Source: G963666705 sp963666705
GTDB lineage: Bacteria; Pseudomonadota; Alphaproteobacteria; CADEGL01
Direction: 5' to 3'
Length of the DNA: 64,000 bases
Assembly: GCA_963666705.2 (NCBI GenBank)
Contig: CAXXKO010000022.1
Span: forward strand, 62,001-126,000
Below are positions 36,698-45,985 of this stretch, one piece after another (positions within the stretch are counted from its first letter, which is position 1; every line of letters starts with the position of its first letter). The position numbers and the translations under genes are program-made. A model generated the notes under the pieces. It had not been told where the DNA came from, made no database searches, and worked only from the letters and a program-made list of their open reading frames with translations.

Positions 36698-38078
36698 TGT
36701 ACAGACCGGAGACATAGCTGACAGGTGTTCGGAGACATGGTTGACACTTTCCCGGTCCCTGGCGGATTGGGGAAGGATTGGATCATGGTCTGGCGGGAGC
36801 GGTTGGTGATGGATCTGCGAGAGGAGTTTGTGGGTCTGGCGGGAAGCGCGGGGGCGAACCGGCGTGAGCTGTGCCGTCGGTTCGGGATCAGCGCCCAGAC
36901 CGGCTACAAATGGCTGCGGCGGCACGCGGCCGAGGGGCGGGAGGGCTTGGCCGACCGCTCGCGGCGGCCGCGGACGAGCCCGGGGCGTGTGGCGCCGGTG
37001 CTCGAGGCGGCGGTGCTCGCGGTGCGGGCCGACAGCAACCAGGCGTGGGGCGGCCGCAAGATCCGGCGGCGGCTCCAGGACTTCGGCCACGCGGCGGTGC
37101 CGAGCGCCAGTACGATCACCGAGATCCTGCGCCGCCACGACAAGCTGGACGCGGCGGCGGCCGGGCCGGCGCGCTGGTGCCGGTTCGAGCGCGCCGGCCC
37201 GAACGAGCTGTGGCAGATGGACTTCAAGGGCCACTTCGCGACCGTGGCCGGGCGCTGCCATCCCTTGACGGTGCTCGACGACCACGCGCGCTACGCGCTC
37301 GGGCTCGCCGCCTGCGCCGACGAGCGCGCGGAGACGGTGCGCGAGCGGCTGAGCGCCATCTTCCGGCGCTACGGGCTGCCCGAGGCGATGCTGATGGACA
37401 ACGGCGCGCCGTGGGGCGACGCCGGCGGCCAGCCCTACACCGTGCTCACCGTGTGGCTGATGCGGCTCGGCATCCGCATCGCCCACTGCCGCCCCTACCA
37501 TCCCCAGACCCAAGGCAAGGACGAGCGCTTCCACCGCACATTGGCGGCCGAGGTCCTGGCCGGGCGCCGCTTCGCCGATCTCGGCGAGTGCCAGGGCGCA
37601 TTCTCGCGCTGGCGCCACGTCTACAACCACCAGCGCCCGCACGAGGCCCTCGATCTCGACGTGCCGGCGCGCCGCTACCGCCCCAGCGCGGTCGCCTTCC
37701 CGGAGACGCCGCCCGAGATCGCATACGGTCCCGGCGATAGGGTGCGCAAGGTCCAGAGCGGCGGCATGGTCAGCTTCCAGGGCCGCCAGTTCCGCATCTC
37801 CAAGGCGTTCAAGGGACAGCCCATCGCCCTGCGCCCGAGCGCCGTCGACGGCGTGTTCACGGTGCGCTTCGGCGCCAACACCATCGCCCATATCGACTTC
37901 CGAAAAGCGCCCGCCGAGACACGAGCCGCCTGTGGATTTGATGGATATCGCTGGCGCGATACCCACAACCCCACAGGCACAACAACCGCAAAACAGGATT
38001 GATCTGGTATTGAAGTGCAGCATCCGAGGTGTCAACCATGTCCCCGAACACCCGTCAACCATGTCCCCGGTCTATACA
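36698..38078 (+). mobile_element. IS481-family insertion sequence, complete
   Basis: 1381 bp. The ends are long inverted repeats of about 50 bp: TGTACAGACCGGAGACAT on the left and, inverted, TGTATAGACCGGGGACAT on the right. Each holds two GxGACATGGTTGAC-type subrepeats. No clear target duplication is visible in the flanks (GGGGC before, TCTCC after). It separates the acyl-CoA synthetase from the crotonase/dehydrogenase genes. Confidence 0.9.
36785..38002 (+). CDS. IS481-family transposase
   Basis: A 405-residue DDE transposase. The N-terminal helix-turn-helix is RELCRRFGISAQTGYKWLRR. The integrase core has D in LWQMDFKGHFATV, D in AMLMDNGAPWG and E in GKDERFHRTLAAE, and the downstream NHQRPHEALDLDVPA is typical. 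The frame opens at 36725 inside the terminal repeat; ATG 36785 after GGGGAAGGA is preferred. Intact. Confidence 0.92.
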   Translation: MVWRERLVMDLREEFVGLAGSAGANRRELCRRFGISAQTGYKWLRRHAAEGREGLADRSRRPRTSPGRVAPVLEAAVLAVRADSNQAWGGRKIRRRLQDFGHAAVPSASTITEILRRHDKLDAAAAGPARWCRFERAGPNELWQMDFKGHFATVAGRCHPLTVLDDHARYALGLAACADERAETVRERLSAIFRRYGLPEAMLMDNGAPWGDAGGQPYTVLTVWLMRLGIRIAHCRPYHPQTQGKDERFHRTLAAEVLAGRRFADLGECQGAFSRWRHVYNHQRPHEALDLDVPARRYRPSAVAFPETPPEIAYGPGDRVRKVQSGGMVSFQGRQFRISKAFKGQPIALRPSAVDGVFTVRFGANTIAHIDFRKAPAETRAACGFDGYRWRDTHNPTGTTTAKQD

Positions 38079-38170
38079 TCTCCGAGGGGAGAGGGTGAAA
38101 CACGGGCGCGCCGGGTGGTTTCCTCCCTCTCCCCCTTCGAGGGGGAGAGGGCCGGGGTGAGGGGGTGAGG
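38079..38170. repeat. family D repeat, partial copy right of IS481
   Basis: TCTCCGAGGGGAGAGGG, GGGCGCGCCGGGTGG and CCCTCTCCCCCTTCGAGGGG with GGCCGGGGTGAGGGGGTGAGG. These are family D arms without the central GGCCGCC block. Confidence 0.55.
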
Positions 38171-38200
38171 CACGGCTGATATGCCGATAGAAGCGCACGC

Positions 38201-38350
38201 TAGAGCGTTTCCAGTTCGACTGGAATCGCTCCAGGCCGCAAGGCGGCCCGCCGGTCGCCCGGCGCGCCCGCGCAGGCGCGGGCTTCTTGGTCCGCTGCCG
38301 CGAGCGAAATAGAGCGCTAGAGTGGGTCCGATCAAAGCGGAACCGCTCTA
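38201..38350. repeat. family C inverted-end repeat, copy 2
   Basis: 150 bp with TAGAGCGTTTCCAG and GGAACCGCTCTA ends, nearly identical to copy 1. Its last three bases (38348-38350) are the stop codon TAG of the crotonase gene on the minus strand. Confidence 0.87.
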
Positions 38351-39160
38351 GCGCCCCTTCCAGACCGGGTCGCGCTTCTCGGCGAAGGCCTTGGGGCCTT
38401 CGATGAAGTCCTCGGAGTTCGACATCTTCTCGTACATGGGCAGGTTGGAGCGCCCGACCTTGGTGAGGCTCATGGCCTCGCGCACGGGCATGCTCTCGAT
38501 GGCGCCCATCACTTCCTTCAGGGCCTGCATGGCGAGCGGCGCGCCGTGGGCGATCTCCGCCGCCATCTCGTGCGCCGTCTCCATGAGCTTGTCGGCCGGG
38601 ACCACCCTGCTGAAGAGGCCCCACCTCAGGGCCTCGTCCGCGTACATGCGCCGGCCGGTGTAGAGCAGCTCCATGGCCACGTTGTAGGGGATGCGCCGGG
38701 GCAGGCGCTGGATCGCGCCGGCGTCGGCGAGCAGGCCGCGCTGCATCTCCGGCAGGGCGATGAAGGCGGTCTCCGACGCGATCATGATGTCGGCGCCCAG
38801 GGCCAGCTCGAGCCCGCCCCCCACGGCGGCGCCGTTGACGGCGGCGACCACCGGCTTGCAGAGGTCCCAATATTCGGTGATGCCGGCGAAGCCGCCGGGG
38901 CCGTCGCCGGTCACGGGGTCGGGCGCGGTCGCCTCCGCATAGCCGACGGTGGCGACCTCCTTCAAGTCCCAGCCGCCCGAGAAGATGCGTTCCCCCGTCC
39001 CGGTGATGATGCCGACGGCAAGCGCGGGGTCCTCCTGGAGCTCGTTGAACGCGCCATAGAGCGCGCGGCTCGCCGCGCGGTTGATGGCATTGGCCGGCGG
39101 CCGGTCGAAGGTGATCTCGAGGACCTTCCCGACGCGCTTGGTGTGAACCATTTTCTCCAT
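38348..39160 (-). CDS. enoyl-CoA hydratase/isomerase family protein (CaiD-like)
   Basis: A 270-residue crotonase. The oxyanion-hole segment is IFSGGWDLKEVA; GGWDLK is characteristic of carnitinyl-CoA dehydratase (CaiD). The second segment AAVNGAAVGGGLELALGADI and ALPEMQRGLLADAGAIQRL follow. ATG 39160 has GGAGATC upstream. Its TAG stop is contributed by the family C repeat. It is followed upstream by two acyl-CoA dehydrogenases on the same strand, forming an apparent acyl-CoA catabolic operon. Carnitine as substrate is only a suggestion from the motif, since no CaiB-type transferase is present. Confidence 0.82.
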   Translation of the reverse strand: MEKMVHTKRVGKVLEITFDRPPANAINRAASRALYGAFNELQEDPALAVGIITGTGERIFSGGWDLKEVATVGYAEATAPDPVTGDGPGGFAGITEYWDLCKPVVAAVNGAAVGGGLELALGADIMIASETAFIALPEMQRGLLADAGAIQRLPRRIPYNVAMELLYTGRRMYADEALRWGLFSRVVPADKLMETAHEMAAEIAHGAPLAMQALKEVMGAIESMPVREAMSLTKVGRSNLPMYEKMSNSEDFIEGPKAFAEKRDPVWKGR

Positions 39161-39254
39161 TGTTGATCTCCTCGATCGAGTGAATTGGCCGGCCGCGGGC
39201 ATGCGCCGGGAGATTGCCGCGGGCCGGGTGCCCGCGAAATGGGGGTGACGCCGC

Positions 39255-40391
39255 CTAAGCCGAAAGCGCGCGGTACCGCGCCAAGTGGTGGGCGCCGTCG
39301 CCAAAGGTCGAATTGATCGTGGTCAGGCGCTTGAAGTAGTGGCCGATGACGAGCTCGTCCGTCATGCCGATGCCGCCATGGAGTTGCACGCCCTCCTGGC
39401 CCACGTCGCGGCCGTACTTGGCGATCTCGAACTTGGCCGCCGAGGCGGCGCGCTTGCGCTCGGCCGCGTCGCTCTCCGTGACTCCCACCGCCGCCGCCCC
39501 GGCCATGGATTGGGACAGCTCGCACTTCATGTAGACGTCCACCATGCGGTGCTGCAGGGCCTGGAACTTGCCCAGGGACTGGCCGAACTGCTCGCGCGTC
39601 TTGTGGTATTCGAGGGTCTGCTCGTAGATCGCCCACATGATGCCCGAGGCCTCGGCGCAGACGGCGGCGATGCCGTGGTCGATCGCTTCCTCGATGATGG
39701 GCAGGGCGCCGTCGGGCGCGCCGATCGCGGCATCGGCGCCGACGCGCACGCCGTCGAAGCTGAGCTCCGAGGCCCGCCCGCCGTCCTGGGTCGCGTAGTG
39801 GCGGGCGCGGAGCCCGACCGCATCCGCATCGACCAGGAACAGGGTGATGCCGTCCTCGTCGCGCTGGCCGCCCGCGGTGCGCGCCGGGACGATGATCTTC
39901 TCGGCCGTCGCGGCATGAAGCACCACGCCCTTGTGGCCGTCGATGCTGTAGCCGTCACGGTCCTTCCTCGCCGTCGTCGTCACGTCGTGGAGGTCGTAGC
40001 GCGCCTGGGGCTCGACGAAGGCGAAGGCGAGGCGCAGCGAGCCATCGGCGACCGCCGGCAGCAGCGCCGCCTTCTGCGCGTCCGAGCCGCCGGCGCCGAT
40101 CAGCGTGCCGCACAGGACCACGGTGCCGAGATAGGGGCTCGAGACGAGGCCGCGGCCGAACTGCTCCATGACGATCATGGTCTCGACGGGGGAGCCGCCG
40201 AGCCCGCCATGCTCTTCCGGCAGGGGTGCCGCGAGCCAGCCCAGCTCGGCGAACTTGGCCCAGTGCTCGGGCAGGTGGCCGGCCTCGGTCTTCAGGATCT
40301 TGCGCCGGTTGCGGAAGTCGTACTCCGACGCCACGAAGCGCGTGACGCTTTCCTGGAAGATCTTCTGTTCGTCCGTCAGCGAGAAGTCCAT
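39255..40391 (-). CDS. acyl-CoA dehydrogenase, smaller subunit type
   Basis: A 378-residue member starting MDFSLTDEQKIFQESV. The middle domain reads LRLAFAFVEPQARYDLHDV, where canonical enzymes have an E-P-x-A-G-S-D motif, so part of the FAD/substrate contact is changed. The C-terminal EGVQLHGGIGMTDELVIGHY is kept. Such divergent subunits pair with a canonical one to form alpha2beta2 FadE enzymes, as in steroid side-chain degradation. The gene next to it, two bases away, encodes a canonical partner. Confidence 0.87.
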   Translation of the reverse strand: MDFSLTDEQKIFQESVTRFVASEYDFRNRRKILKTEAGHLPEHWAKFAELGWLAAPLPEEHGGLGGSPVETMIVMEQFGRGLVSSPYLGTVVLCGTLIGAGGSDAQKAALLPAVADGSLRLAFAFVEPQARYDLHDVTTTARKDRDGYSIDGHKGVVLHAATAEKIIVPARTAGGQRDEDGITLFLVDADAVGLRARHYATQDGGRASELSFDGVRVGADAAIGAPDGALPIIEEAIDHGIAAVCAEASGIMWAIYEQTLEYHKTREQFGQSLGKFQALQHRMVDVYMKCELSQSMAGAAAVGVTESDAAERKRAASAAKFEIAKYGRDVGQEGVQLHGGIGMTDELVIGHYFKRLTTINSTFGDGAHHLARYRALSA

Positions 40392-40393
40392 GT

Positions 40394-41593
40394 CTACAAC
40401 CCCAATACTGCCTTGGCGACGATATTGCGCTGGATTTCGTTGGTGCCGCCGTAGATCGAGGTCTTGCGCAGGTTGAAATAGGAGATGGCCGCATAGCCCG
40501 TGGCCTCGCCGCCCACCGCCTCCTCGTTGGCGCCTTCGGTAAGCTGCTCGGGCAGGTAGGGATGGGCGTAGTAGGCGAGCGCCCCGACCGTCATCTCCGT
40601 GGCCTTCTGCTGGATCTCGGTGCCCCGGATCTTGAGGATCGAGGCCTCGGCCCCCAGCTCCTCGACCCCGGCCCCGCCGAACAGGAAGCGCTGCTCCGTG
40701 AGCTCGAGCGCCCGCAGGTCGATCTCCAGCTCGGCGATGCGCTCCGCGATGTCGCGGTCCTCGATCAGCGGCCGGCCGCCGCCGAGCTCGGTGCCGCAGA
40801 TCGTCTTGAGGCGTCCGATCATGGCGCGGGTGCGCGCCACCTCGGCGATATTGAGGCGCTCGAGGCCGAGCAGGTATTTGGCGATGGCCCAGCCCTTGCT
40901 CTCCTCGCCGATGCGGTTCTCGACCGGGACGCGCACGTCGTCGAAGAAGGTCTGGTTGACCTCGTGCCCGCCATCGAAGGTGATGATGGGGGTCAGGGTG
41001 ATGCGGGGCGTCTTCATGTCGAGGAGGAGGAAGGTGATGCCGTGCTGCCGCTTGCCGGAGCTATCGGTGCGGAAGAGGCCGAACATCAGGTCCGCCTTGT
41101 GCCCGGTCGAGGTCCAGGTCTTCTCGCCGTTGAGGACGTAGTGGTCGCCGTCACGCACCGCCTTGCACTGGAGGGAGGCGAGGTCGGAGCCGGCGCCCGG
41201 CTCGGAAAAGCCCTGGCACCACCATTCCTCGCCGGAGATGATACCGGGCAGGAAGCGTTTCTTCTGCCCCTCGGTGCCGAACGCGATGATGGTCGGGCCG
41301 AGCATGTCCCAGCCGAAGGGGGTGAGGCGCGGGGCGCCGTTCGCCGCCAGCTCCTGCTCGAAGACATACTGCTGCTCGTGGCTCCAGCCCGGGCCGCCAT
41401 CTTCCGTGGCCCAGCTCGGGACGCTCCAGCCCTTCTCGAACAGGATGCGGTGCCAGCGCATCTGGTCCTCGCGCTCCAGCTCGTGCTGCTCCTGCTCGGC
41501 CATGCGCTTGATGTCGGCGGGCAGGTTCTCGCGAATGAAGGTGCGCACCTCCCGCCGGAACGCCTCGATCTCGGGACTGAAACTCAGATCCAT
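40394..41593 (-). CDS. acyl-CoA dehydrogenase, canonical subunit
   Basis: A 399-residue enzyme with WWCQGFSEPGAGSDLASLQC in the middle domain, GEKTWTSTGHKADLMFG, and the FAD-binding C-terminus IYGGTNEIQRNIVAKAVLGL. ATG 41593 follows GGGGAAG and is chosen over the upstream ATG 41626. It is two bases upstream of the smaller dehydrogenase gene, so the two are co-translated and probably form one heteromeric enzyme. Very similar in layout to the protein at 27348-28544. Confidence 0.9.
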   Translation of the reverse strand: MDLSFSPEIEAFRREVRTFIRENLPADIKRMAEQEQHELEREDQMRWHRILFEKGWSVPSWATEDGGPGWSHEQQYVFEQELAANGAPRLTPFGWDMLGPTIIAFGTEGQKKRFLPGIISGEEWWCQGFSEPGAGSDLASLQCKAVRDGDHYVLNGEKTWTSTGHKADLMFGLFRTDSSGKRQHGITFLLLDMKTPRITLTPIITFDGGHEVNQTFFDDVRVPVENRIGEESKGWAIAKYLLGLERLNIAEVARTRAMIGRLKTICGTELGGGRPLIEDRDIAERIAELEIDLRALELTEQRFLFGGAGVEELGAEASILKIRGTEIQQKATEMTVGALAYYAHPYLPEQLTEGANEEAVGGEATGYAAISYFNLRKTSIYGGTNEIQRNIVAKAVLGL

Positions 41594-41685
41594 CGATTCT
41601 TCCCCGTCTCGAAATTCGGCCGCCATGTTAAATCATTTGCGCCCCGCCCCGCCGCAATTTCTTCGCCGAATTGCGGGCGGAGCAC

Positions 41686-42681
41686 TTACCCGGCCGTCGC
41701 GATGGCCACCTCCGCCGCGATCTCGTACGAGCGCAACCGCGCGCGATGGTCGAAGATCTGGCACGACACCATGATCTCGTCGGCCCCGGTCCTGGCGATG
41801 AAGGCTTCGAGCTCGCGCCCGATCGTTGCGGGCGCGCCCACGGCCGAGCAGGACATGACCTCGTCGAGCACCCGGCGCTCGGGCGGGCTCAGCCGCTCCT
41901 CGAAGCCCTCGACCGGCGGCGGCAGCGGCCCGGGCGCGCCGCGCCGCAGGTTGAGGGAGCTTTGCCGGGCGCTCGACCGCAGGTAGTGGGCCTCTTCGTC
42001 CGTCGCGGCGGCGAAGATGTTGAACCCCAGCATGACGTAGGGTGCCGAGAGCTGCTCCGACGCTTCGAAGCGCGCGCGATAGACGTCCAACGCCTGCATC
42101 ATATAGCCGGGCGCGAAGTGGGAGGCGAAGGCATAGGGAAGGCCGAGCATGGCGGCGAGCTGGGCGCCGTAGAGGCTGGAGCCGAGTATCCAGAGGGGCA
42201 CGTCGAGGCCCGTTCCCGGCACGGCCCGCACATGCTGCCCCGGCGCCAGGTCCCGGAAATAGCCCTGGAGCTCGACCACATCGCGCGGGAATGCGTTCAC
42301 GTCGCCATCGAGGTTCCGCCGCAGGGCGTAGGCCGTAAGCTGGTCCGTGCCCGGCGCGCGCCCGAGGCCCAAGTCGATGCGGCCCGGGTAGAGGGAGGCG
42401 AGGGTCCCGAACTGCTCGGCGATGACCAGTGGCGCGTGGTTCGGCAGCATGATGCCCCCGGCGCCGACCCGGATGGTCGATGTGCCGCCGGCGACATGGC
42501 CGATGACCACGGCTGTCGCGGCGCTGGCGATCCCCGCCATGTTGTGGTGCTCGGCCATCCAGTAGCGCCGGTAGCCCCAGCCCTCCGCGCGCCGCGCGAG
42601 GTCGAGGGTGTTGCGGAAGGCCAGGGCCGCGTCGCCGCCCTCGATGATGGGCGAAAGGTCGAGAACGGAGAGGGGTATCAT
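41686..42681 (-). CDS. LLM-class flavin-dependent oxidoreductase
   Basis: A 331-residue luciferase-like monooxygenase of the YhbW/MsnO8 type. It shows MIPLSVLDLSPIIEG at the start, YWMAEHHNMAGIASAAT, GAGGIMLPNHAPLVIAEQFG and LGLGRAPGTD. These enzymes use reduced FMN to oxygenate diverse small molecules, but the substrate cannot be inferred. It is on the same strand as the dehydrogenase operon, with 92 bases between. Confidence 0.88.
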   Translation of the reverse strand: MIPLSVLDLSPIIEGGDAALAFRNTLDLARRAEGWGYRRYWMAEHHNMAGIASAATAVVIGHVAGGTSTIRVGAGGIMLPNHAPLVIAEQFGTLASLYPGRIDLGLGRAPGTDQLTAYALRRNLDGDVNAFPRDVVELQGYFRDLAPGQHVRAVPGTGLDVPLWILGSSLYGAQLAAMLGLPYAFASHFAPGYMMQALDVYRARFEASEQLSAPYVMLGFNIFAAATDEEAHYLRSSARQSSLNLRRGAPGPLPPPVEGFEERLSPPERRVLDEVMSCSAVGAPATIGRELEAFIARTGADEIMVSCQIFDHRARLRSYEIAAEVAIATAG

Positions 42682-42790
42682 GCGCTGCCCACGGGTTGCC
42701 CGAATCGTCCGGGCCGTGGATAGTCGTTTGGTGCCGGCGCTTCAAGCCGCCTCTGGTAAAAGGCCCCTGCCCTCGCGCCCGCGCCAAGCC

Positions 42791-42939
42791 CAGAGCGAAT
42801 CCACTTCATCTGGAATCGCTCTAGGCCGCAAGGCGGCCCGCCGGCAATCCGGCGCGCCCGCGCAGGCGCGGACCGTTCGGTCCGCTGCCGCGAGCGAGAA
42901 AAAGCCAGAGCGGGTCCATTCACAATGGAGCCGCTCTGG
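42791..42939. repeat. family C inverted-end repeat, copy 3 (diverged)
   Basis: The ends are CAGAGCGAATCC and GGAGCCGCTCTG, and the core GGCCGCAAGGCGGCCCGCC and TCCGCTGCCGCGAGCG is shared with the other copies. T-to-C changes at both outer bases keep the ends complementary. It ends five bases before the TauD-like stop codon. Confidence 0.8.
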
Positions 42940-42943
42940 CGCT

Positions 42944-43792
42944 TCAGACCGGGGCTGTGCCCTCGAGGAGGATGCGCTGGTGCCGGCGCTCCTGGCCGAC
43001 CGGGTAGTCGACATTGACCGAATGCACGAGGCAGCGGTTGTCCCACACCAGGATATCGCCCAGGCGCCAGGGGTGGTTGTACCGGTATTTGGGCTGGGTC
43101 ATGTGGTCCTCGATGGCGTCGAGCAGGGCGTCGCTCGCCGCCCGCTCGAGGCCCACGACCGAATCCGTCCGGTTGGGGTTGAAATAGATCGCCTTGCGCC
43201 CCGTCTCCTCGTGGGTGCGGACCAGCGGGTGCACGACCTCGGGCACCTCGCTCTCCTCGGCCGCCGTCAGCTTCACCGGCGGGGCCGCGGCCCTCCCCGT
43301 GGCGTAGCGATGGACGGCGCGCGCGCCGTCGAGCCGCCGCTTCATCGCCCCGGGCAGGTCCGCGTATGCCCTCTCGGTGTTGCAGAACCGGGTCTCGCCG
43401 CCACTCTCGGGCAGGGCGAGGGATTGCAGCAGCGTGGCCTTGGCCGGGGTGGCGAAATAGGAATCGTCCGTATGCCAGCCCGAGAGGCGCACCGTGCCCA
43501 AATCCGCGGGCTTGTCCGCGGGCGTGCCGTAAGTGCTTACATGGACCGAGACTTCCGGCGCTTGCGCATCGTACCGGCTGCGGATGAGCTGCATTTGCGG
43601 CTTGCCGAAATAGCCGGCCACGGCAGCGAAATCCCGTGCCGAAAGCGGCTCCGAGCGAATGCACAACAGGTGATGGTCGAGCAGCGCTTGCCCGAGCGCC
43701 CCGCGCGTCGCGCGATTCAGCGGCCGCGCGAGATCGAGCCCGCGCACCTCCGCGCCGAGCGCTTCGCTCAACCGCTCGATTTCCAGCGCCAT
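42944..43792 (-). CDS. TauD/TfdA-family Fe(II)/2-oxoglutarate dioxygenase
   Basis: A 282-residue enzyme with the facial triad H107 and D109 (GWHTDDSYF) and H257 (NRCLVHSV), plus R273 (HQRILLEG), which binds 2-oxoglutarate. The family hydroxylates sulfonates, carboxylates, carnitine precursors and other compounds. The frame is open for 590 codons upstream, but that part belongs to the next gene in a shifted reading; ATG 43792 gives the family start MALEIERLSEALGAEVRGLD. The substrate is unknown. The sulfur-assimilation genes usual for taurine are absent. Confidence 0.87.
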   Translation of the reverse strand: MALEIERLSEALGAEVRGLDLARPLNRATRGALGQALLDHHLLCIRSEPLSARDFAAVAGYFGKPQMQLIRSRYDAQAPEVSVHVSTYGTPADKPADLGTVRLSGWHTDDSYFATPAKATLLQSLALPESGGETRFCNTERAYADLPGAMKRRLDGARAVHRYATGRAAAPPVKLTAAEESEVPEVVHPLVRTHEETGRKAIYFNPNRTDSVVGLERAASDALLDAIEDHMTQPKYRYNHPWRLGDILVWDNRCLVHSVNVDYPVGQERRHQRILLEGTAPV

Positions 43793-43937
43793 CGCCGCCC
43801 TCTCCCCGCGACCGTCCCGGGCCGTCCCGCGCCGGGCCGGCCTCGTAGGCGCACTATAGACCCCGCATCCCCCTGTCGAATGGTGGAATCCAGCTCGGCA
43901 ACCCTGTCCGATATTCCAGGTCGATCGGGTTGCTTGA

Positions 43938-45565
43938 TTATGGCGCTCCCGCCCCGTCGCTCTTGTTGTGGACCAGATAGCCGTTGGCGAAATAGGTGTG
44001 GTTGCCGTCGAGAAGCAGGTTGTAGACCACCGTGTCCGGGCTGGCGGTGACGCCCAGGATCGTGTGGATCGCGACCTCCCGCAACGGCGCGGGCGCGTAG
44101 GCGACGGCCAGCGCCCGTGCGCCGGCCGCCGCACCCGAGGCCGGCGTCGCCGCGGCCGCCACCCGGTCGCCGACAACCAGCGCGCCCACGCGCAGACGCG
44201 GTTTCTCGGCCGCCGTCGCCATGGGGTCGATGGCCTTCCAGCCATCGGCGGTCCAGAACGGGTGCTCGGCCGTGACGAAGGCCGGGCCGCCGTTGATGGC
44301 GTAGACGAGGCGCCCGGCCAGCCGCGGCCGCTCGATGCCGGTGACCGTGTTGACGGCGCCGTCCACGCCCCGGACCCGGTCGCCGGCGCGGATATCCTCG
44401 ATATTCCTCTCGCCACCGTCGGCCATGGCCACCTTCGTGCCGGGGACGAAGCAGGAGCCGGCCACGCCGTCCTGGCCGGTGATGGCACTGCCGTCCATCG
44501 GCGTGCCCGGCGTGCCGGGGGTCCCGGGCGTACCGGGCGTGCCGGGCGTGCCGGGCGTGCCGGGCGGCCGGGCGTGCCGGATGTGCCAGCGGTACCGGGG
44601 GTATCGGGCGTGCCGGGGGTGCCGGGGGTGCCCGGCGTGCCGGGGGTGCCGGTCCGGAGGGCCAGCATCGCGGTGATCGCCGCGATCCGGGTGTTTATGA
44701 AGGTGAGTTGATGGTCATATTCACGGGCCTCCGCGGCGGTGCGGACCGGGTCGAGAAGCACCTTGAGAAAATTGACAATCTTGTCGAGGTTGGCCAGCGC
44801 CCATTTCGCCAGTTCGAGCTCCGCCTTGGTGAGCTCCCTACTGGCCCTGTCGGCGACGTACCGCCCTTCGCTGCTGGCCCGGCCCCCCGCGGTTTCCTGG
44901 AAACCCTCGGGATCCGTGATGGCCTGCAGGCCCTGGTCGGTCGAGAGAGACGTCTCGCCGATGATCTTGTCGATCTTGTCCTTGATCGCGCCCCATTGCT
45001 GCCATTTCTTGAAGTCGAGGCCGAGCTTCTTGGCGTCGCTCACCCTGCTGGCGACGTGGCTGCCTTCGTGCACGACGGAAATCCAGCCATCCTCGATCGC
45101 CCAGGCTTTCCCCACGCCACCCACGGGCGGAGGCCCCGACTTGACGAACTCGACCTTGCCGAACGCGTCGGCGGTCGCGGCATCGCCAATATTCGCCCAC
45201 CCCCTGGTCTTCAGGCAGTCCACCACCCAGGCCCGCATATCCGCGGGGCCATTGGCCTTGACCGCCGATCGTTCCCCGGCGTTGCGCTTCCCAGCCTCTT
45301 TGCCGAGTCCGCTCTTTCGCGCGCTCACGAAGCCCTTGAAACAGGCGACCGAGGCGAGGCTGAATTTCTGTTCCACCTTGTATCTCGCCAGCAGCGCCTT
45401 GAGCTCGTCATTGCTCAATCCCGTCAGGTGGCCGTCGCTCCCACCCGGCGTGGGCGACGGGTCCTCGCCATGGGCGGTGATGGCCACGACCGCGAGGACC
45501 AACGCCGCCATGACGGTGATCGACCGGTGGACGAACTTGCTCGAATTGTGTTTTGCCCGGCGCAT
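43938..45565 (-). pseudogene. secreted protein with HExxH, collagen-like and Hint domains, one frameshift
   Basis: A signal peptide (MRRAKHNSSKFVHRS, then a hydrophobic AALVLAVVAITAHG) starts a domain of about 270 residues. That domain contains WISVVHEGSHVASRV, matching the zincin HExxH pattern (45056-45070). Next come collagen-like GTP triplets (about 44500-44660). After one missing base near 44566 the same triplets go on in another frame, into a Hint domain: SCFVPGTKVAMADGGERNI at its start, VTAEHPFWTADGW inside, and TYFANGYLVHN near the end, with eight residues after HN. Hint domains self-process. GGGAGG precedes ATG 45565. The single-base loss splits it into two frames. Confidence 0.75.
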
Positions 45566-45824
45566 CACGACCTCCCGATCGAGAGCAGCGAAACGTAGGG
45601 TACTGAGCGTGACAGTTGGCGGTTCATAGCGCGCTCCGGATAGTTTACGAAAAACGGGCCCGCGCAGTCGTCCACGGACCCGTGCCCGTCATCCCCCCTT
45701 TGACGCCGGATCGAACCCCTATACTAGCCGTGTGGCGAAAAGATGACAAAGAAGCCGGCGACGCTGACTCCACGAGCGAACCTGCAATAGCATCGGCCCG
45801 GCGGATCGAATCCGACGCTTCGAA

Positions 45825-45985
45825 CCCTCGCCCCTCGGGGGAGAGGGTGGCGCGCGCGGCGCGCCGGGTGAGGGCGTGGCCGCCGTCAGGCGGCCAAAAG
45901 ACTCTATGTAACGCGCGGACGCGCACCCCCTCACCCCGGCCCTCTCCCCCCAAGGGAATAGGTGGGGAGAGGGGGACTTTATATA
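45825..45985. repeat. palindromic GC-rich repeat, family D, copy 3
   Basis: CCCCTCGGGGGAGAGGGTGG, GGTGAGGGCGTGGCCGCC, AGGCGGCCAAAAGACTCT, GCGCGGACGCGCACCCC and CCCTCTCCCCCC, followed by an extra AAGGGAATAGGTGGGGAGAG. It lies between divergent genes. Confidence 0.75.

Noticed and set aside
34523..38062. A 1179-codon open frame on the minus strand
   Set aside because: Only the part below 36607 is a real gene. The rest is antisense to the intact IS481 transposase and shows no motif; GC-rich codon use keeps the antisense frame open.
44500..44660. Nine-base GC-rich tandem repeat considered as non-coding satellite
   Set aside because: It encodes Gly-Thr-Pro triplets continuous with domains on both sides.
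42944..45568. An apparent 874-residue fusion of a secreted protein and a TauD dioxygenase
   Set aside because: The fusion results from one missing base in the collagen-like tract. The Hint domain in the correct frame and the normal TauD start at 43792 show two genes.
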